This document shows, in pieces, positions 13,684 through 25,364 of a stretch of DNA of 64,000 bases (position 1 is the stretch's first letter; every line of letters begins with the position of its first letter). The DNA is taken from NCBI GenBank assembly GCA_032433595.1, contig JASWJB010000018.1:205426-269425 (forward strand), written 5' to 3'. The notes under the pieces are model-generated. The model worked only from the letters and a program-made list of their open reading frames with translations. It was not told the DNA's origin and made no database searches. The stretch comes from Conoideocrella luteorostrata. Its lineage: Eukaryota > Ascomycota > Sordariomycetes > Hypocreales > Clavicipitaceae. The translations under genes were made by a program, and so were the position numbers.

Positions 13684-14770
13684 AGGGCTATGAGATTAAT
13701 TGGGTTTACTGAAGTTAGAAGGACAATAAAGATAATAACTCGATGGCTCAGGTTGATTTGTCTTGGGCGCACCCCGGCTCAGATGTATGTGAACACTGTC
13801 TCGTGTATTAACTAGTGCTATCACAGCGTGAGCAGCTACGGAAGGGATGTCGTAATATCGTGGAATTATCCTTGTATTCTAGCTATTTGACGACGAATTA
13901 GACCTATTCTTATGGATGATTTTTCTACCTACCAAGTTGAGAAATGTATTCAAGCTGCGAGTCCTATCGTAAGATGTTGTGCTGCTAAGCCCGGTCATGC
14001 TAGTGGATTCCTCCGGTGGTGGATTTCTCGGGAGAAGTACGACGGGGGAAGAGGCAAGATGTTAGATAGATAGAACTGCGACGACAGTGGGAGACAACTA
14101 TTGAACCCCTCAACTACTTTGTCGACCCGAAACGCGCATCCACAACACAAGTATACTGGTGTCTGACACACAACCAGCAACTGTGGGTTGCACAGGGTAT
14201 GTGCAGGGTACCGATACCGTTGCGGTCAAAACCCAATGCAATATATTTAATAATCTCTGTCTATCAAGAGAGGGAAAAAAGCCAAGGTGGAAGGCACGAT
14301 ATCGCCGTATAAATATCGTGGCCGAAAGGTGACCATGTGACCTACTCCGAGCTTCCTATTGTGCTTGACGGAGGATTCCAACAGCAAAATAACTTCAATT
14401 CCGTGATAGTCTCTGACGAGACCATGTTCAATTCGTAGAGGCCTTACATAGGATAAGATCAAATAATTCAAGCGCCCATCCAGAAGTTATCAGGATTCTG
14501 CACACTTGCAATCAAGAAAGCTCTGAACAAAGACGCAATTCAAGTGTTAGGGAGAAACTTATTGATATACTTGGACATCCAGGCTAGAACCCTTCTTATA
14601 GCTAATTTATTCAATCAGACTAACCCAGTCAAGTCCAAACCTCATGTGAGGCTGTATGGCCACCCTAGAGGCTCACTTCCACCTCCATACAACCATGAGT
14701 GTTATGTTTCCTCAAAGCCCTCAACGACAATGTCTGATGTACGGAAACTAGCTTACTCGGAGAATCTCTA
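13684..14770. repeat. intergenic with two dispersed repeat fragments
   Basis: Positions about 13818-13985 belong to the dispersed family with GTGAGCAGCTA and GTGGAATTATCCTTGTATTCT. Positions about 14165-14420 are about 80% identical by eye, in inverted orientation, to 55.65-56.26 kb; shared blocks include CAAGGTGGAAGGC and ATTGTGCTT. No gene is supported. It separates the plus-strand MFS gene from the minus-strand epoxidase-like gene. Confidence 0.55.
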
Positions 14771-16512
14771 CTACGAATTATAGACTAAAACAAACTTCGA
14801 TACCTCCCTCCCAAAGCCAGGAACATAACTCCCAGAGAAGCTTAGATGAAAAAGCCATATGGCCAACCACAAGCCCGCCAAAAGCCCAAGTATCTGCGGG
14901 AAAACGGCTTCAAAACCATCTATCCAACCGCTCCACGATAAGTTCTCATTCTCCCTCTCTACCATCTTATCCTGCTGCTCCTTCTCCCTCTCTGCTGCCA
15001 GCGTATCCTGCCATCCCAGAATCCCTCGCTGTTCTTCAAAGTCCACATAGCTCAGCTTCGGCGCCGTAACACACAAACCCGCGATGTTCTTGGCCAGCGT
15101 GTCCAGCCCGATGACGGGCGTCAGCCACCGCTGCACGAGGTATGCCCTCCAGCCGTCGTAGGCCTGCTGTCTTGTCAAGTCGCCTCCGGCCCTGACTATA
15201 GCGCGAGCGCGGTCGACGCGGGTGTCTTGGTATTTTTTACGCATGGCGTCGCACAGCTCGACATCACTTGGTTTCTTGTTCGGGTGCGCGGCGAGGAGAG
15301 AGTGTAGGGTGTTTGCAATTACAACAGCATCTTCCATTGCTGTGTTACCTCCAAGGGCCGAATTAGGGGTGACCTAAAATATGTGAATAATTTTCAATCA
15401 GAATATCACGCTTCTAAACAAGAGGATACCTTGTGAACAGCATCTCCAGCCAATACAATCCTCCCAAAGGTCCAGTGGTCCAGCACTCCTTCTTCAAGTG
15501 AAATCATTTGTGCTTTCAAACGCCGCTTCCATAGCTCCCCGAATACGACTGTATCCGTGACTGGGCATTCGGCAATCCTGCTCACAATCGCTTCCATTTC
15601 AGCCTCAGTGTACCGCCTACGCGTGGGCCAGGTGCACTGCTGATCTTTGGGAAGCTTGCTATGCACGATGATGGAGATCCAGTTTGGCTGGCACAGGAGG
15701 AGGAAGGAGAACTTGTTGTTGGAGGTGATTTGCATATCGTGGGAACTGATGCCGGGGACAGGGGAGGATGCCATTACGATGGCGTTGTACTGGGTTACCA
15801 TAGCTTTGAAACCTGGTCAGTGAGTGGCAAGCGCATCATATACAGGACACATACCTCTTTTTTCTTCGACTGTGATCATGCCGGGAGACGCAGCATTGGC
15901 CTTGTCCCACATGATCTCGCGAACTTTGGAATGGACACCATCGGAGCCAACTACTAAGTCTCCAACAAACTCGCGACCATCTGCTAGGACGACACGCACC
16001 GTCGAGTATCCTTCAACGATCTCCTCAACACGTGCCTTTTCGTAAATCTGGGACTTGTCTGGTAGCAGATTGTAAAGTTCATGCAGAAATACTTGACGTT
16101 CAAGCGTCCTGGTATCATAGCCCGCGCTGTACACCAGTCAGAACAGGAGTCTAACCCAACTTCCTATTGCATCCTGTGAAGATGGAAGACACAAAACCAC
16201 GTACAACTTTCTTACGGCATCGAAAAAGTCGTTGGAGGCAAAGCTCCTGCCAGCAGAATCACGACAATGTGCACCACCCATAACATCACACTTAGCCAGC
16301 ACGGCGTCCAGACAGCCTAGCTGGTGCAGGATTCGACACCCGTGCGGCTGCAGCGTGATCGTAGTCCCGAAGCTCGGCGCCACCACGCCTTTGTCTAAGA
16401 GGACGAAATTAATGCCTGCTTTAGCCAGGCAGTGAGCCAGCGTTAGGCCGGTGACGCCGGCGCCGACGATGATAACTTTGAACTCCGAGCTCTCTTGCAT
16501 TACGGAGAGCAT
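14771..16512 (-). CDS. PaxM-type membrane-anchored FAD monooxygenase (candidate epoxidase)
   Basis: Four exons, complement(14771..15373, 15430..15803, 15855..16126, 16205..16512), give 518 residues (514 if the second ATG at 16500 is used). The N terminus FKVIIVGAGVTGLTLA is the FAD-binding fold of the PF01494 family; GDLVVGSDGVHSKVR (about 165-180) is the DG motif; RIVLAGDAVHKVTPN is the GD motif, split by intron 3. After the flavin domain the chain ends with a hydrophobic segment, QILGLLAGLWLAIWLFHLS, near residue 490, like the C-terminal membrane anchor of PaxM and related fungal epoxidases. Those enzymes epoxidise prenyl or polyene chains. It is divergent from the membrane protein at 16939. 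A salicylate-hydroxylase-like role cannot be excluded. Confidence 0.82.
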
Positions 16513-16938
16513 ACAGGGTCTTGTTAAAGTCTGGAAGATGAGAGGATGCTTGATTGTAAGTTTCCCCTCAATTTAGAGTAATATGTAATCTGTAAATAGA
16601 ACATTGTGTTAATAGACTGACTGGAAGGTTCAAACGAAGGACGGGAGTTTCGGACCCGTCGTGCATCCTGAACGAAAGGCAACGGGCTAATCCTTAGCCA
16701 ACGGAGAAGGAGCGGCCGTTCGACACCGTCCCGGAGCAGCCGATCCGCCGGCCGGCGGGTTTGCATCGGGAACGGCTGTACAGGTTACACTGCGGAGTAC
16801 AGAGAATCTAAGTTGAGAATTATTCTACACGGCTATATGACGAAACGGTCAGTATATAGGTTGTCTATCAAATCTGGTGAACATCACTGATCTGTCATAC
16901 AATATTAACTTTCCCACACCCTGAACTAAACTTACACC
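16513..16938. promoter_or_regulatory. bidirectional promoter, epoxidase-like / membrane protein
   Basis: These 426 bp separate two divergent genes that probably act together. A perfect 14-bp palindrome, CCGCCGGCCGGCGG, lies at 16745-16758 inside a GC-rich block from about 16690, next to GCCGATCCG, which is also present in the PKS promoter. A TATA-like ATATAGG lies near 16855. Confidence 0.5.
16745..16758. promoter_or_regulatory. 14-bp GC palindrome, candidate regulator site
   Basis: CCGCCGGCCGGCGG reads the same on both strands and contains two CGG/CCG pairs. Zn2Cys6 proteins commonly bind such triplets. The link to a regulator is inference. Confidence 0.35.
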
Positions 16939-18033
16939 ATGTTCCAAACCTCGAGAAACCATCTACTGTGCTTGAGTGCGTTGGGCGTATGGGGCCTCTG
17001 GGGCCATGCCTATTTCAACGGTATGTTCAACCGCCTCGACACAATCACACGCACCCTTCGTTTCCCAGACACCAGACCCCTCCGCTCATCTTACACGGGG
17101 CTCGCTCTGCTGGATACTCAGCTCACCCTCCTCTCGGCATTCTACGACGTCCTCACAAACTCCCTCAGTTCCGGCCCGCGCCTACTCTTCTTCGACATCA
17201 ACTATGCCGTCGCGTGCGCAAACTTGTGGACGCTCGTCGAGTCCCGCCGTCGTGGCGTGCGATCCTGGTTCCTCAAGTACCCGGCCTGGGCAATGGTGCT
17301 CTGTAACACCAACGGCGCCGCCATCGTTCTGCCGCTGTACCTGTATTTGGTGTGTCGGAGCAAGGCCCGCCTGCGTGATCCCGCCGTTCCGATGTATGAA
17401 GCTGCAATCCTGCCGGTGACAACGCTAGTGATGCTGCTGCAGCCGCTGCTCATTTTTGCACCAGCGTGGATGGGCTCTAGCGGGAGTGAGGCCCATCATG
17501 GATATATTGCGCTCTTTCAAGTAGCTCCCATCATTATTCTAGGGCTCTACCTCGGCCTCGCATCGATCCTTTCTCGAAAAGCTGCAGCGACATCATCATC
17601 CAAAGAATCCAAGAAATTGATAGTTGCATCTCTCACTCTAGCTGGCACCGTTGCCTCGGCCGTGCATTTCTATACTGTGGTTGGCGCACTGCGAACTCGT
17701 GACAGCGATGCGTCACTAACGAGACTGTTCGTCCCTGCCTGGGGTCTCACTGATCCAATCAAGACGCTTGCGACAACTGGGAGGCAATCCGTTGAGTACG
17801 CCGCCCTACTAGAGAATTTCCACCTATTTTCCCAGTGGGATTGGATCGTGATCTGTTTGGCGAGCATTGTCTTTGCTCACTTGCTTCTCTCGCGTCGAGA
17901 CGGTCTCAAGATGGATAAGTCTACCTCGCTGCACGAGGTTCAGGAATTAATCTATCTAGCTGCAGCCACATTTATTCTGGGGCCAGGAGGTGCGGGGTCG
18001 TTTGCACTAGCAATTCATGAAGAGAGGATATAA
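16939..18033 (+). CDS. polytopic integral membrane protein, candidate epoxide-opening cyclase or hydrolase
   Basis: One uninterrupted frame of 364 residues with about seven to nine hydrophobic helices (for example near 8-28, 70-95, 115-145, 165-185, 200-220, 230-250, 300-320 and 335-355). Charged loops such as VESRRRGVRSWFLKYP separate them. There is no signal peptide apart from the first helix and no motif of a soluble enzyme. The layout resembles the fungal membrane proteins of the PaxA/AtmA, MacJ and AscF kind, some of which cyclise epoxy-prenyl groups, but I cannot verify homology by eye. Its divergent partner is the PaxM-type epoxidase, which supports an epoxidise-then-open role. Function remains inferred. 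Confidence 0.6.
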   Translation: MFQTSRNHLLCLSALGVWGLWGHAYFNGMFNRLDTITRTLRFPDTRPLRSSYTGLALLDTQLTLLSAFYDVLTNSLSSGPRLLFFDINYAVACANLWTLVESRRRGVRSWFLKYPAWAMVLCNTNGAAIVLPLYLYLVCRSKARLRDPAVPMYEAAILPVTTLVMLLQPLLIFAPAWMGSSGSEAHHGYIALFQVAPIIILGLYLGLASILSRKAAATSSSKESKKLIVASLTLAGTVASAVHFYTVVGALRTRDSDASLTRLFVPAWGLTDPIKTLATTGRQSVEYAALLENFHLFSQWDWIVICLASIVFAHLLLSRRDGLKMDKSTSLHEVQELIYLAAATFILGPGGAGSFALAIHEERI

Positions 18034-18960
18034 TTATGTAGGAAGCACAGGGCTTTAGCTAACGGGGGTATCGATACCAGAACGTAAAGCAAAATAATAT
18101 GCAGAATAATTAATTTATTCATAACTAAGTAAGAGAGGAGAATAAGAGTGTAACGGCTATAGTTAGTTCCCAAGGGATAAACCTAGCCGTGTTTTATGTT
18201 AGCAGAATATACAGGACACTGTATCTAAGCAATAGGTAGTATTACATAAGATAATAAACTATAGGTTATAATCTTAATAATAATTTAAGTAAAGAATATA
18301 TTTAAGTAAATAATTATATTAAAAACTAATTATTCAAGATATTTAATAAATAAAATTTAATAATACTTACATAGTAAGTAGTTTACTAATACTTTATAAT
18401 AAACCCTTAGTAATTATTAATATAATTTATTATAAACCTTTATTTTTTTTATTTATAGCTTCGCGGCGTGGATAACTGTCCAGGAGGGCTTGTTCGGGTT
18501 TAAATAGCTATCTCAGCTAAGTCTTCAGCAGCGCAACAAATCGATGGACGATATTGAGCAGTATGATTAGAAATAACAGTGGCGCTATGGGACGGACATG
18601 ACAGACGCATGGATGTGGGTTCGTGTTGCTAAGCATCTTCTTCAAGGCGGGTAGAACGCGTTAACGCTGCGGGTTGAGTTATGATATTGTAATTGCTATC
18701 CTTAATACCCTATCTTCGTAATATAATAAATATTAATACTTTATGAATTTAATTAGGCTCATTGTTGTTGTTTATAGTGTAGTTCTGCCGACGTTATAGT
18801 CTGACTGACACGTAGCGTCACGCTGCCACACGATACACATCCGCAATAAATTTCTCTATGCTGTAACCTAGTATTGTTAGTTAATATTCTCCGGCAGGGT
18901 ACCGCCGGTATTTAATGTGTTTTCTTATTATAAGATAAGTCTATAAAGGAAAATATTTTT
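18034..18960. other. AT-rich transposon-derived spacer
   Basis: Sequence after the membrane-protein gene becomes very AT-rich and contains the LTR relic at 18149-18460. The part from 18460 to 18720 is more GC-balanced and shows no gene. Confidence 0.5.
18149..18460 (+). repeat. RIP-decayed LTR relic of the inner Gypsy family
   Basis: The relic begins TGTAACGGCTATAGTTAGTT and follows the 467-bp LTRs at 45379 and 52839 nearly base for base, through CCCAAGGGATAAACCTA, TTATGTTAGCAGAA and TTTAAGTAAAG. Most differences are G-to-A or C-to-T. It breaks off around 18460, so only the first two thirds remain and no partner LTR or target duplication was found. Confidence 0.75.
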
Positions 18961-21599
18961 TTTTAAAACATATATTAAACTAGTTATAGAGAGGCGCTAA
19001 ATCTTAAAGATGCAAAGCAGGAAGCTACGCTTCTCCCTGCTCTTGCTCTTGCCTTGCTTACCGCAAAGCTTAGGCAAAGCTCCGCTAACCCTTGGTGGTA
19101 TTGTTGTTGTTGTTGTTCTCCAGCTACGGAGTACAGAAAAGGGGTCCTATAAGTCCCACTTGGGGCACTGCTTGTTCCTGGTTTGATGTACACTGCACAT
19201 GCGCAGTGAATATGACTATTCTCGCCGCAACTACATTGCACCATAAGGTGCAATTGCACGAAACGTTTCGTCAAACGTTCACCGGTACCACAAATAAGAC
19301 CAGAACACCTACAGAAAGGAGCCGATGTTCTATTGTAAGTATTAGGGGCAAATGGAGTATTGCGTAGCTATGGAGACAAGACTGGTCAATATACACGTTA
19401 ATATACGAATGTATCGTCCGTTAATCAACCCGTGGGATAAGCAAAGAACGGAAATTAAGCTTTATGCTTCCCCGACGTGGTTATGTGCTCTATTACTACT
19501 AACCGAGGAGGACGAGTTTACTGCCTGTTGGCAGCGAGACTTCAATTGTGGATAAAAATCTAGACCACAGTGGTTTTTCTGCTTCGCTAAAGCTAAAATT
19601 TACTATGTGGAAAGCTATTGGCCTCATTAATCTTAGAACGGTAACTAATTTTTGGTGGTACTGTTGAACTGTCGTGTCAACAATGTACTCCTCCTTTGCT
19701 CTCCACCTCCAGGAGGATCATTTTCAATTCTTATGCGGTTTCGTCAATGGTGCCGCGAAAACAGAGAAGAGCTGCCTCTGTTCTTGCACGCGGGCGAATG
19801 TCCGGGAGATGGGGATGAAACGGACAGCAGCCTGTTTGATGCATTTTGCCGGGCCCCAGGCGGATTGGCCACGGGTTCTCTCTATTTAAGCATCCGGTCT
19901 TAATCGACTTTGGCGAAGGAGAAGAACATTCTAATCGAGTGCTACCCCATTTCGATCTGCAGGGCTCTTTATCTTCACAACAAGGGGTGAAGGCGACCGC
20001 CTGAGGGCTTGAAACGCCGATTTCGTGGCCATCTGTCACTGGATGGTACAAAATTTTAGGTGCAGCCAAGCAGTTAGTCAGGTAGCTTCCTGATTGGCAG
20101 GAACAGGCTGTACTGATGTCATATTCACCAAGTCATAGTAGTCTGTTTCTTAGCAAGTGAGTCAGAATCAGCCTGACCGTAGGTAAATAGGAGTAGGAAA
20201 TGCCGGGGGCTCTTACCAGATGTTTCGATTGGACTAGGCGAAAGGGGGCATGGCGTGTCCTGCAAGACTCGAGCCGCGCCTTTTGTCCGTCCTGGATTCG
20301 CATCACATCCAACTCAGGGAGCAAAGCCGGACGATCAAACGGGAGAGGACATCCTTGTGCCCACTTGGCTAACATGTCTGCGCGACTCGGCACGGTAGAA
20401 TTGGCCAGGCGCTCAGCCCGCGAGGGTGTTCGTCAGCGCCATGTTTGCCAGCCGTTGCGGTAAAGGCTGTGAATGACCAAGAGAAGTGAGAATCGCCCGC
20501 GCGACTCTGAATCCTTGAATACCCCAAGGGAGTAAAAGAAAAAATTTTAAGTTTTTTTTTAAATTGTTTTAGGCGCGCTCTGTATAGTTACTTAAGGGTT
20601 GTTTTCAGTAGCTTAAAGGGCAAAGGTAATATGGTCATCATCACTTTTAATAAGATGGATATACCGGGGAATCGAAGAAATTATCTTTGAAGTTGAGACT
20701 GCGTCTTGGCCAGATAGAGTGCAGCACTCGCGTGTGGAGTTCGGCTCGATTGTGGACTACTTAGCTGTCACGAAGGAATGTTAGTTCTGATAATCTTCGG
20801 AAAACCTCCCATCCCTAAAATTAAGGCCGCAAACGGAAGTCCAAAAAACGAAACCAAGGAATAGCAGATATTTGGTCGAGGTATAAATAGTAATCCAATA
20901 CCCTGTGGAAAAGCTAGAATACAAGGACAATTCCACTATTAGAATGAACGTAGCTGCCTGTCGTGACATTAGTTATTTACCTAAGGAACTTATGCACTAA
21001 TTTTATTTTACTCTAGTAGCAGGTACTTGCTACTCAATCTACGCTAAATACCTATTACAGGTCTGCGGGCCATAACAACTAGATTTCGGGGGGTTTTTGG
21101 TGATAAGCCTCACAGCACGACAAATAACTACATTTGATCTAATTAGTGGAATTGTCCTTGTATTCTAATCAGTTTGAAGGAAAAGTAAACCTCTTACTAT
21201 TAGTTATTCAAGCTATCCTAACTGGCTCGATATCATAGCAGTTTGGTTAGAACGGAATTTTCTCGTTGCAAATAAGACTATTCCGCAACAGTCTAGGCTA
21301 TGCTTAAAAGAAAGACGTTGTATATATGCAAAAAGTGTATGTACGTTTGCGCAGGAAAGTAATAGTGTGGGTTAAGAAACTATTTGCATAAATTATTGTA
21401 ATCCACGAGATTCTCATAACCCTACCTTGCTCTAAATGTTTGCGCGTATATACCACAAAGAATAATATCTAATGCATCTCCTTCACACCTCTATTGTTTG
21501 TCAATTTTCTCAGGGTCTCAGGATCACTGTTAGTAGGGGAATAACCTCAATAGTCCTAGAAAACCCCGAGCCTTTCCAAATCTATTGCCGTTAATCTGT
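18961..21599. other. long gene-poor spacer with repeats
   Basis: No convincing gene. There is a GTT microsatellite near 19102-19117 and a pair of inverted repeat arms at about 20918-20942 and 21147-21171. Open frames such as 19731-20069 and 20133-20393 lack any protein signature. The spacer divides the left half of the cluster from the right half. Confidence 0.5.
20780..21240. repeat. inverted pair of dispersed repeat arms
   Basis: TAGTGGAATTGTCCTTGTAT occurs on the plus strand at about 21147 and on the minus strand ending at about 20942, pointing outward, with about 200 bp between. Each is preceded by a CACGACA..A.CTAC-like block. The arms match the families at about 13.83 and 55.07 kb, so this looks like two fused repeat ends or the terminal inverted repeats of a small non-autonomous element. 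Confidence 0.55.
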
Positions 21600-22163
21600 C
21601 TACTTTTCGGTGCACTTCTCGAACTTTCCATCCTTTCTTCCAGCATGACTCCATACTCCAATGAAGGTGGCCTCGTCAGAGCCGGCATCGTGTTGATAGA
21701 CCACACGGGCATCGCTGGTAGGAGTGCCTCCTGTAAAGACAGTTTTACCGTCATAGTTCATGGGGAAATGATCAATATTTGTTGAGCCCTTATAACCCTC
21801 TAGACCTGGGATACTCTCGGGGTTTGTAAAGAATTCAGGGTACTTGCTATTTCCGGCCTTGTTGTTGCCATTGTCTCGCAGCTCAAGGCCATAGTCGGTG
21901 CTCTTTTTAATGTAATCGGATGTGAAAGTGACAGCTACAGACGAGCAATATTAGATTTTTAACGTGTTACTAGGAAGAGCGATATACATACTTGTAGGTT
22001 TAGTCTGGCTGGTCTTGCATTCCCAGTCCTTGGGAGGGTAGCCGTGAATGGTACTTGGAAGTTTTGTTGGAGGCGAGCGAGGAGCATTCTCCACTGGTGT
22101 AGGAGCAGCGGAGATGACCGTGGCTGCTGCAAGCAGAGAGAGAGTGGCCCTGATCAATTGCAT
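21600..22163 (-). CDS. small secreted protein of the fungal RNase T1 / ribotoxin-like fold
   Basis: Two exons, complement(21600..21934, 21992..22163), give 168 residues. Residues 1-20 form a signal peptide (MQLIRATLSLLAAATVISAA). The C-terminal 100 residues carry landmarks of the T1-type guanyl ribonuclease fold in order: a YP-aromatic-aromatic-TN segment, an FP segment, an ARVVY segment and a final SHAG segment before a C-terminal Cys. Against family knowledge, the Arg and the last catalytic His are kept, but the first catalytic His position reads Glu and the usual catalytic Glu position appears to read His. Only two Cys are in the mature part. It may be an active variant, a binding-only relative, or an effector. 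No functional claim beyond fold is made. Confidence 0.6.
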
Positions 22164-23115
22164 GATGGAAAAGTTTGAAAGTTAGCAATTAAAGGAATTT
22201 GGAGAAACTGTTTGATGGCGGATGGGAGAAAGCAAGATTAATAGTTTAAAGGTAATGGGAATATACTACTTTATATAAGCCCTGAGATGCTGTCAGAGAA
22301 CTTAACTCTATTCTGTGAGGACTATAAAATTATTCGGACTTGACGGTTACCAGCATTTGAATCTCTGTCTCCGTTTATAGGCGCTAGTTAGTTTCTCACA
22401 GGCACCGTGCATACTTCTTTCCGCTGTGATCTGCAAACACAGTCATCTTCTGCTAAAAGATGAAACTCCTTATGGTTAGCTCGCCATCTCATCTAAGTAA
22501 TATCATCATGAATCTGCGTCAATTTATGGGATCTACATGTTATTCGGCTTAGGCCGGAGCTGCTTGCCGAATGCGGTCGCATCCGTCAGTAAGAACAAAC
22601 TTCTCCGGTGGCGATGAGTGGTCAAAAGAGACCGCCGCTTTCACACACAGCCTAGGATAGTCTTGAAGGAATCAGGCTTAGGATTCCGTCATCAGGCTTT
22701 GCAAATCGAGGAATAGCGACATCATCTTGGTTTGTGCTTACGCCAAGCCAGGGCGTGTCAGACGAGGCTGGCCGATCTGCCAACTTTGGTAAACACCGAT
22801 AATTATTTATAAAAGTTTCCACAGTTAAGAGCCCGCAATTTCCTGACATGCATGTAGGCTATGCAAAAAGGCTCTGATTATCTCATGGTGACATCATGGA
22901 TACGCAAGACTAGCCCCCGTCTTACACAACACCGGAAACCCCGCTTTGCTGCGTCAACATCGGTGCATTGCATTGCATTGCACCCAGCTCAGCGATTGCT
23001 ATTGTAATGTAATAAAGACCTCATACAAGACCCTCTAATTGCGTTCTATGACTAAAACTTCTCCCATAAGTCCATAAGTGAACACCAAACTCGGAGTACC
23101 TTTCATAAGTTCATC
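22164..23115. other. intergenic, no gene seen
   Basis: Promoters of the secreted protein (minus) and the DUF3632-like gene (plus). A short CATTG repeat is at about 22972-22982. Nothing else is supported. Confidence 0.45.
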
Positions 23116-24044
23116 ATGGCCGATGAGTATTTTGCCCGAGCAAGCTTTGCTTTTGCAGGGTATTGCATAACGCAAACTCAGATCGAGGCTCTCAAAGCCC
23201 ACATTGACGGCACAAGCACGACTGAAGAAGCTGTCTCACAGTTGGTACTATACCCAGAGGCTTCGTCTAGCCCGGTTGAGATGAAGCAGCGACTAGGCGG
23301 GCTGTGGACTCTGCTTAACGATACTGCAGTACACCTTGAGTCCACCCAGCCGCAAATCATAAATATCCTTAAGCACATCCGGACACTACCACGGAAACCT
23401 GAACCAAAAGGCGAGGGAGAGGAATTCATTGATCTTGACGATGGTTTCTATTGGAGAGAACTCACCGATTGGGGAATCAATTGGGCGGACGCCTTCAACA
23501 GTAAGTTGAAATCATTCGCGTCAAGTCACAATCTTTGGTTAGTTATAAGCCAGAATAAATTGACGGCTGACGTTAAACCTTTCCAGGCTACGGTGCTCAG
23601 CTTTTCAACACAGCCAGCCCGAACCCAGAGGAACGAGCCGTACGGAAAGACCGTTGGAATAGTGCCTGCGGGTATTCGGCGCGTCTAGCTTCTACTGGCG
23701 ACGCAATGCTGTCCTTTGGTGCCAGTCTGGACCTTGCTACAAGGGCAATCTCAGACGGTCTTGAAACAGACCTGACTGAGAAAGATTATGGGAGCATTGA
23801 TGCCGCAGCTCAGGTGTTCAAGCATGCAAGCTCGGAATTGTTGCGTCGATGCAAAGCAAAGCAGGCTACCGGCCTCATGTCAGATTCCAGTGGGCTATGG
23901 AGTGGCCAGGACGGCTATTCCATGGAACGCTGGCAGTTTTGGAAGGATAGATGGAACTCCTTGGCTAAGCAGCAAGCTTCCTCTCCTAATATTCATGACT
24001 CAGCAAGAGAGGCGCTAAGACATATGGACAAGGTAGAACAATAA
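23116..24044 (+). CDS. DUF3632-type fungal protein of unknown function
   Basis: Two exons, join(23116..23500, 23587..24044), give 280 residues. The sequence is helical and soluble with no signal peptide. A FYWRELTDWGINWADAFN segment near residue 110-128 and a WQFWKDRWNSLAKQ segment near 250 fit the pattern of the DUF3632 family, which is common in ascomycetes and often lies near secondary-metabolite or subtelomeric genes. No catalytic motif is visible. It may be unrelated to the cluster chemistry. Confidence 0.7.
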
Positions 24045-24771
24045 GGATCATGTCTCTGCTGCGCGGATATAGCGGTGGTGGACCACCCGTTGCTACTTTT
24101 AGCGGTTAGATAGCAGAGTCTAGTTAGGGGACACTAACTAATTGTTGTAAAGTAAATAGAAAAAAGCTATAATGACTACATCCAACGTTCACCCTAATTT
24201 AAATTTTGAACCATCTTAGTCCTACAGAGCTTTTGAGAGTGAGTTTCCAGCAGTATATTGAATATATAGGTCACGAGCGTGGCTTGTACGCTCTAAACGC
24301 TCATAGCATCAGTGTCTGAGGGAATCGAGCCCACGCTCTCTAGCTCCTGGATGTCACTGTCCGGCTCAGCTTGAAGAGCATCCCGGTGTGGATCATGGCG
24401 CCTTAACAGCGTGAACAGGTAGCAAAGCACATTTGTTCTTTCTTCAACAGCTACAGGTCGAACCATTGTTAACAGCTCATGTATGCAAAGGTGTCTTTGG
24501 TGCTATCGTTAATAAGCTGCTTTTGCTCTTCTACAGTAGTGGCATCAAGGTATTCGTTGTAGTCGGAACCAAATGTGAAATGGATAAAGCTTATGAAGGT
24601 GCTACAGATAGCGATGAGGTAAACACTGGAGCGCGATATCAGCGAATAAGTCGGTGTTATGTTCAGAATATGAAAAATTCAGCTCATTAACCCTCCATGT
24701 AGCAGGTCTTGATTTGCGCGCCAGGTGAGTACGGCTTCGCCGAGATACTACGCAATCACTTCATTCGATAC

Positions 24772-25364
24772 TCACGGACTGCCTTTACCCGAACGAGGAT
24801 CTATTTGAATGCATTTGGACGCACGCTTTCCCTCAAACAAGAATAAGAATGGATGCTCCATTTCCCAGCCGAAAGATTGACGAATGGATCTCCCGATACC
24901 ACCATCGTCCCAGAGTGTGACATTCTTGGCTCCAGCAATGATGGCTTGAGATTGTTTACGATCAATGCGGACGCAACCTTCCACCCCATTATCTGGTTGT
25001 ACTAGACAAAACTGAAGAGCATATTGGAAGAAGCTAATTGCAAGATGGACGGATATGTCCTCTGGAATGCGACCACGATTTTCGTTTTCATCCTCATCAA
25101 CATGCTCCATCTGCATCTCGTATTCTGACGATGATGATGGGTCGGAGAGGAAGAGCCCATAATGGCAGTCGAGGAGTTTACATAATCGGCTCTCTCGATG
25201 GTGCGCCGTTCACGGTTAGGTAACGTCTTTGGAGCAAAGGCAGGATTTGGACGGGTTGCTTGTGCTATGATAAGCAGGGAGCCGGCAGGGCGATGCAGCA
25301 ATTGGCGTTGGGTGGATAATAATAATTCAGAAGTGCTGAGTTCTTTCCGCAAATTTTGGATCAA
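24772..25364 (-). pseudogene. unrecognised gene remnant
   Basis: Two overlapping minus-strand frames (24772-25116 and 25002-25364) look more protein-like than their surroundings, with an acidic HVDEDENENRG stretch followed by an amphipathic segment. No start, intron structure or family could be established. It may be a fragment of a larger lost gene or chance coding capacity. Confidence 0.2.

Noticed and set aside
16127..16204. Alternative donor GTAAGA at 16215 in the PaxM-type gene
   Set aside because: It leaves the next exon out of phase; the GTACGT donor at 16204 restores the frame.
22972..22982. CATTG repeat as a CRISPR-like or regulatory array
   Set aside because: Only about three 5-bp units without spacers; a simple repeat in a fungal genome.
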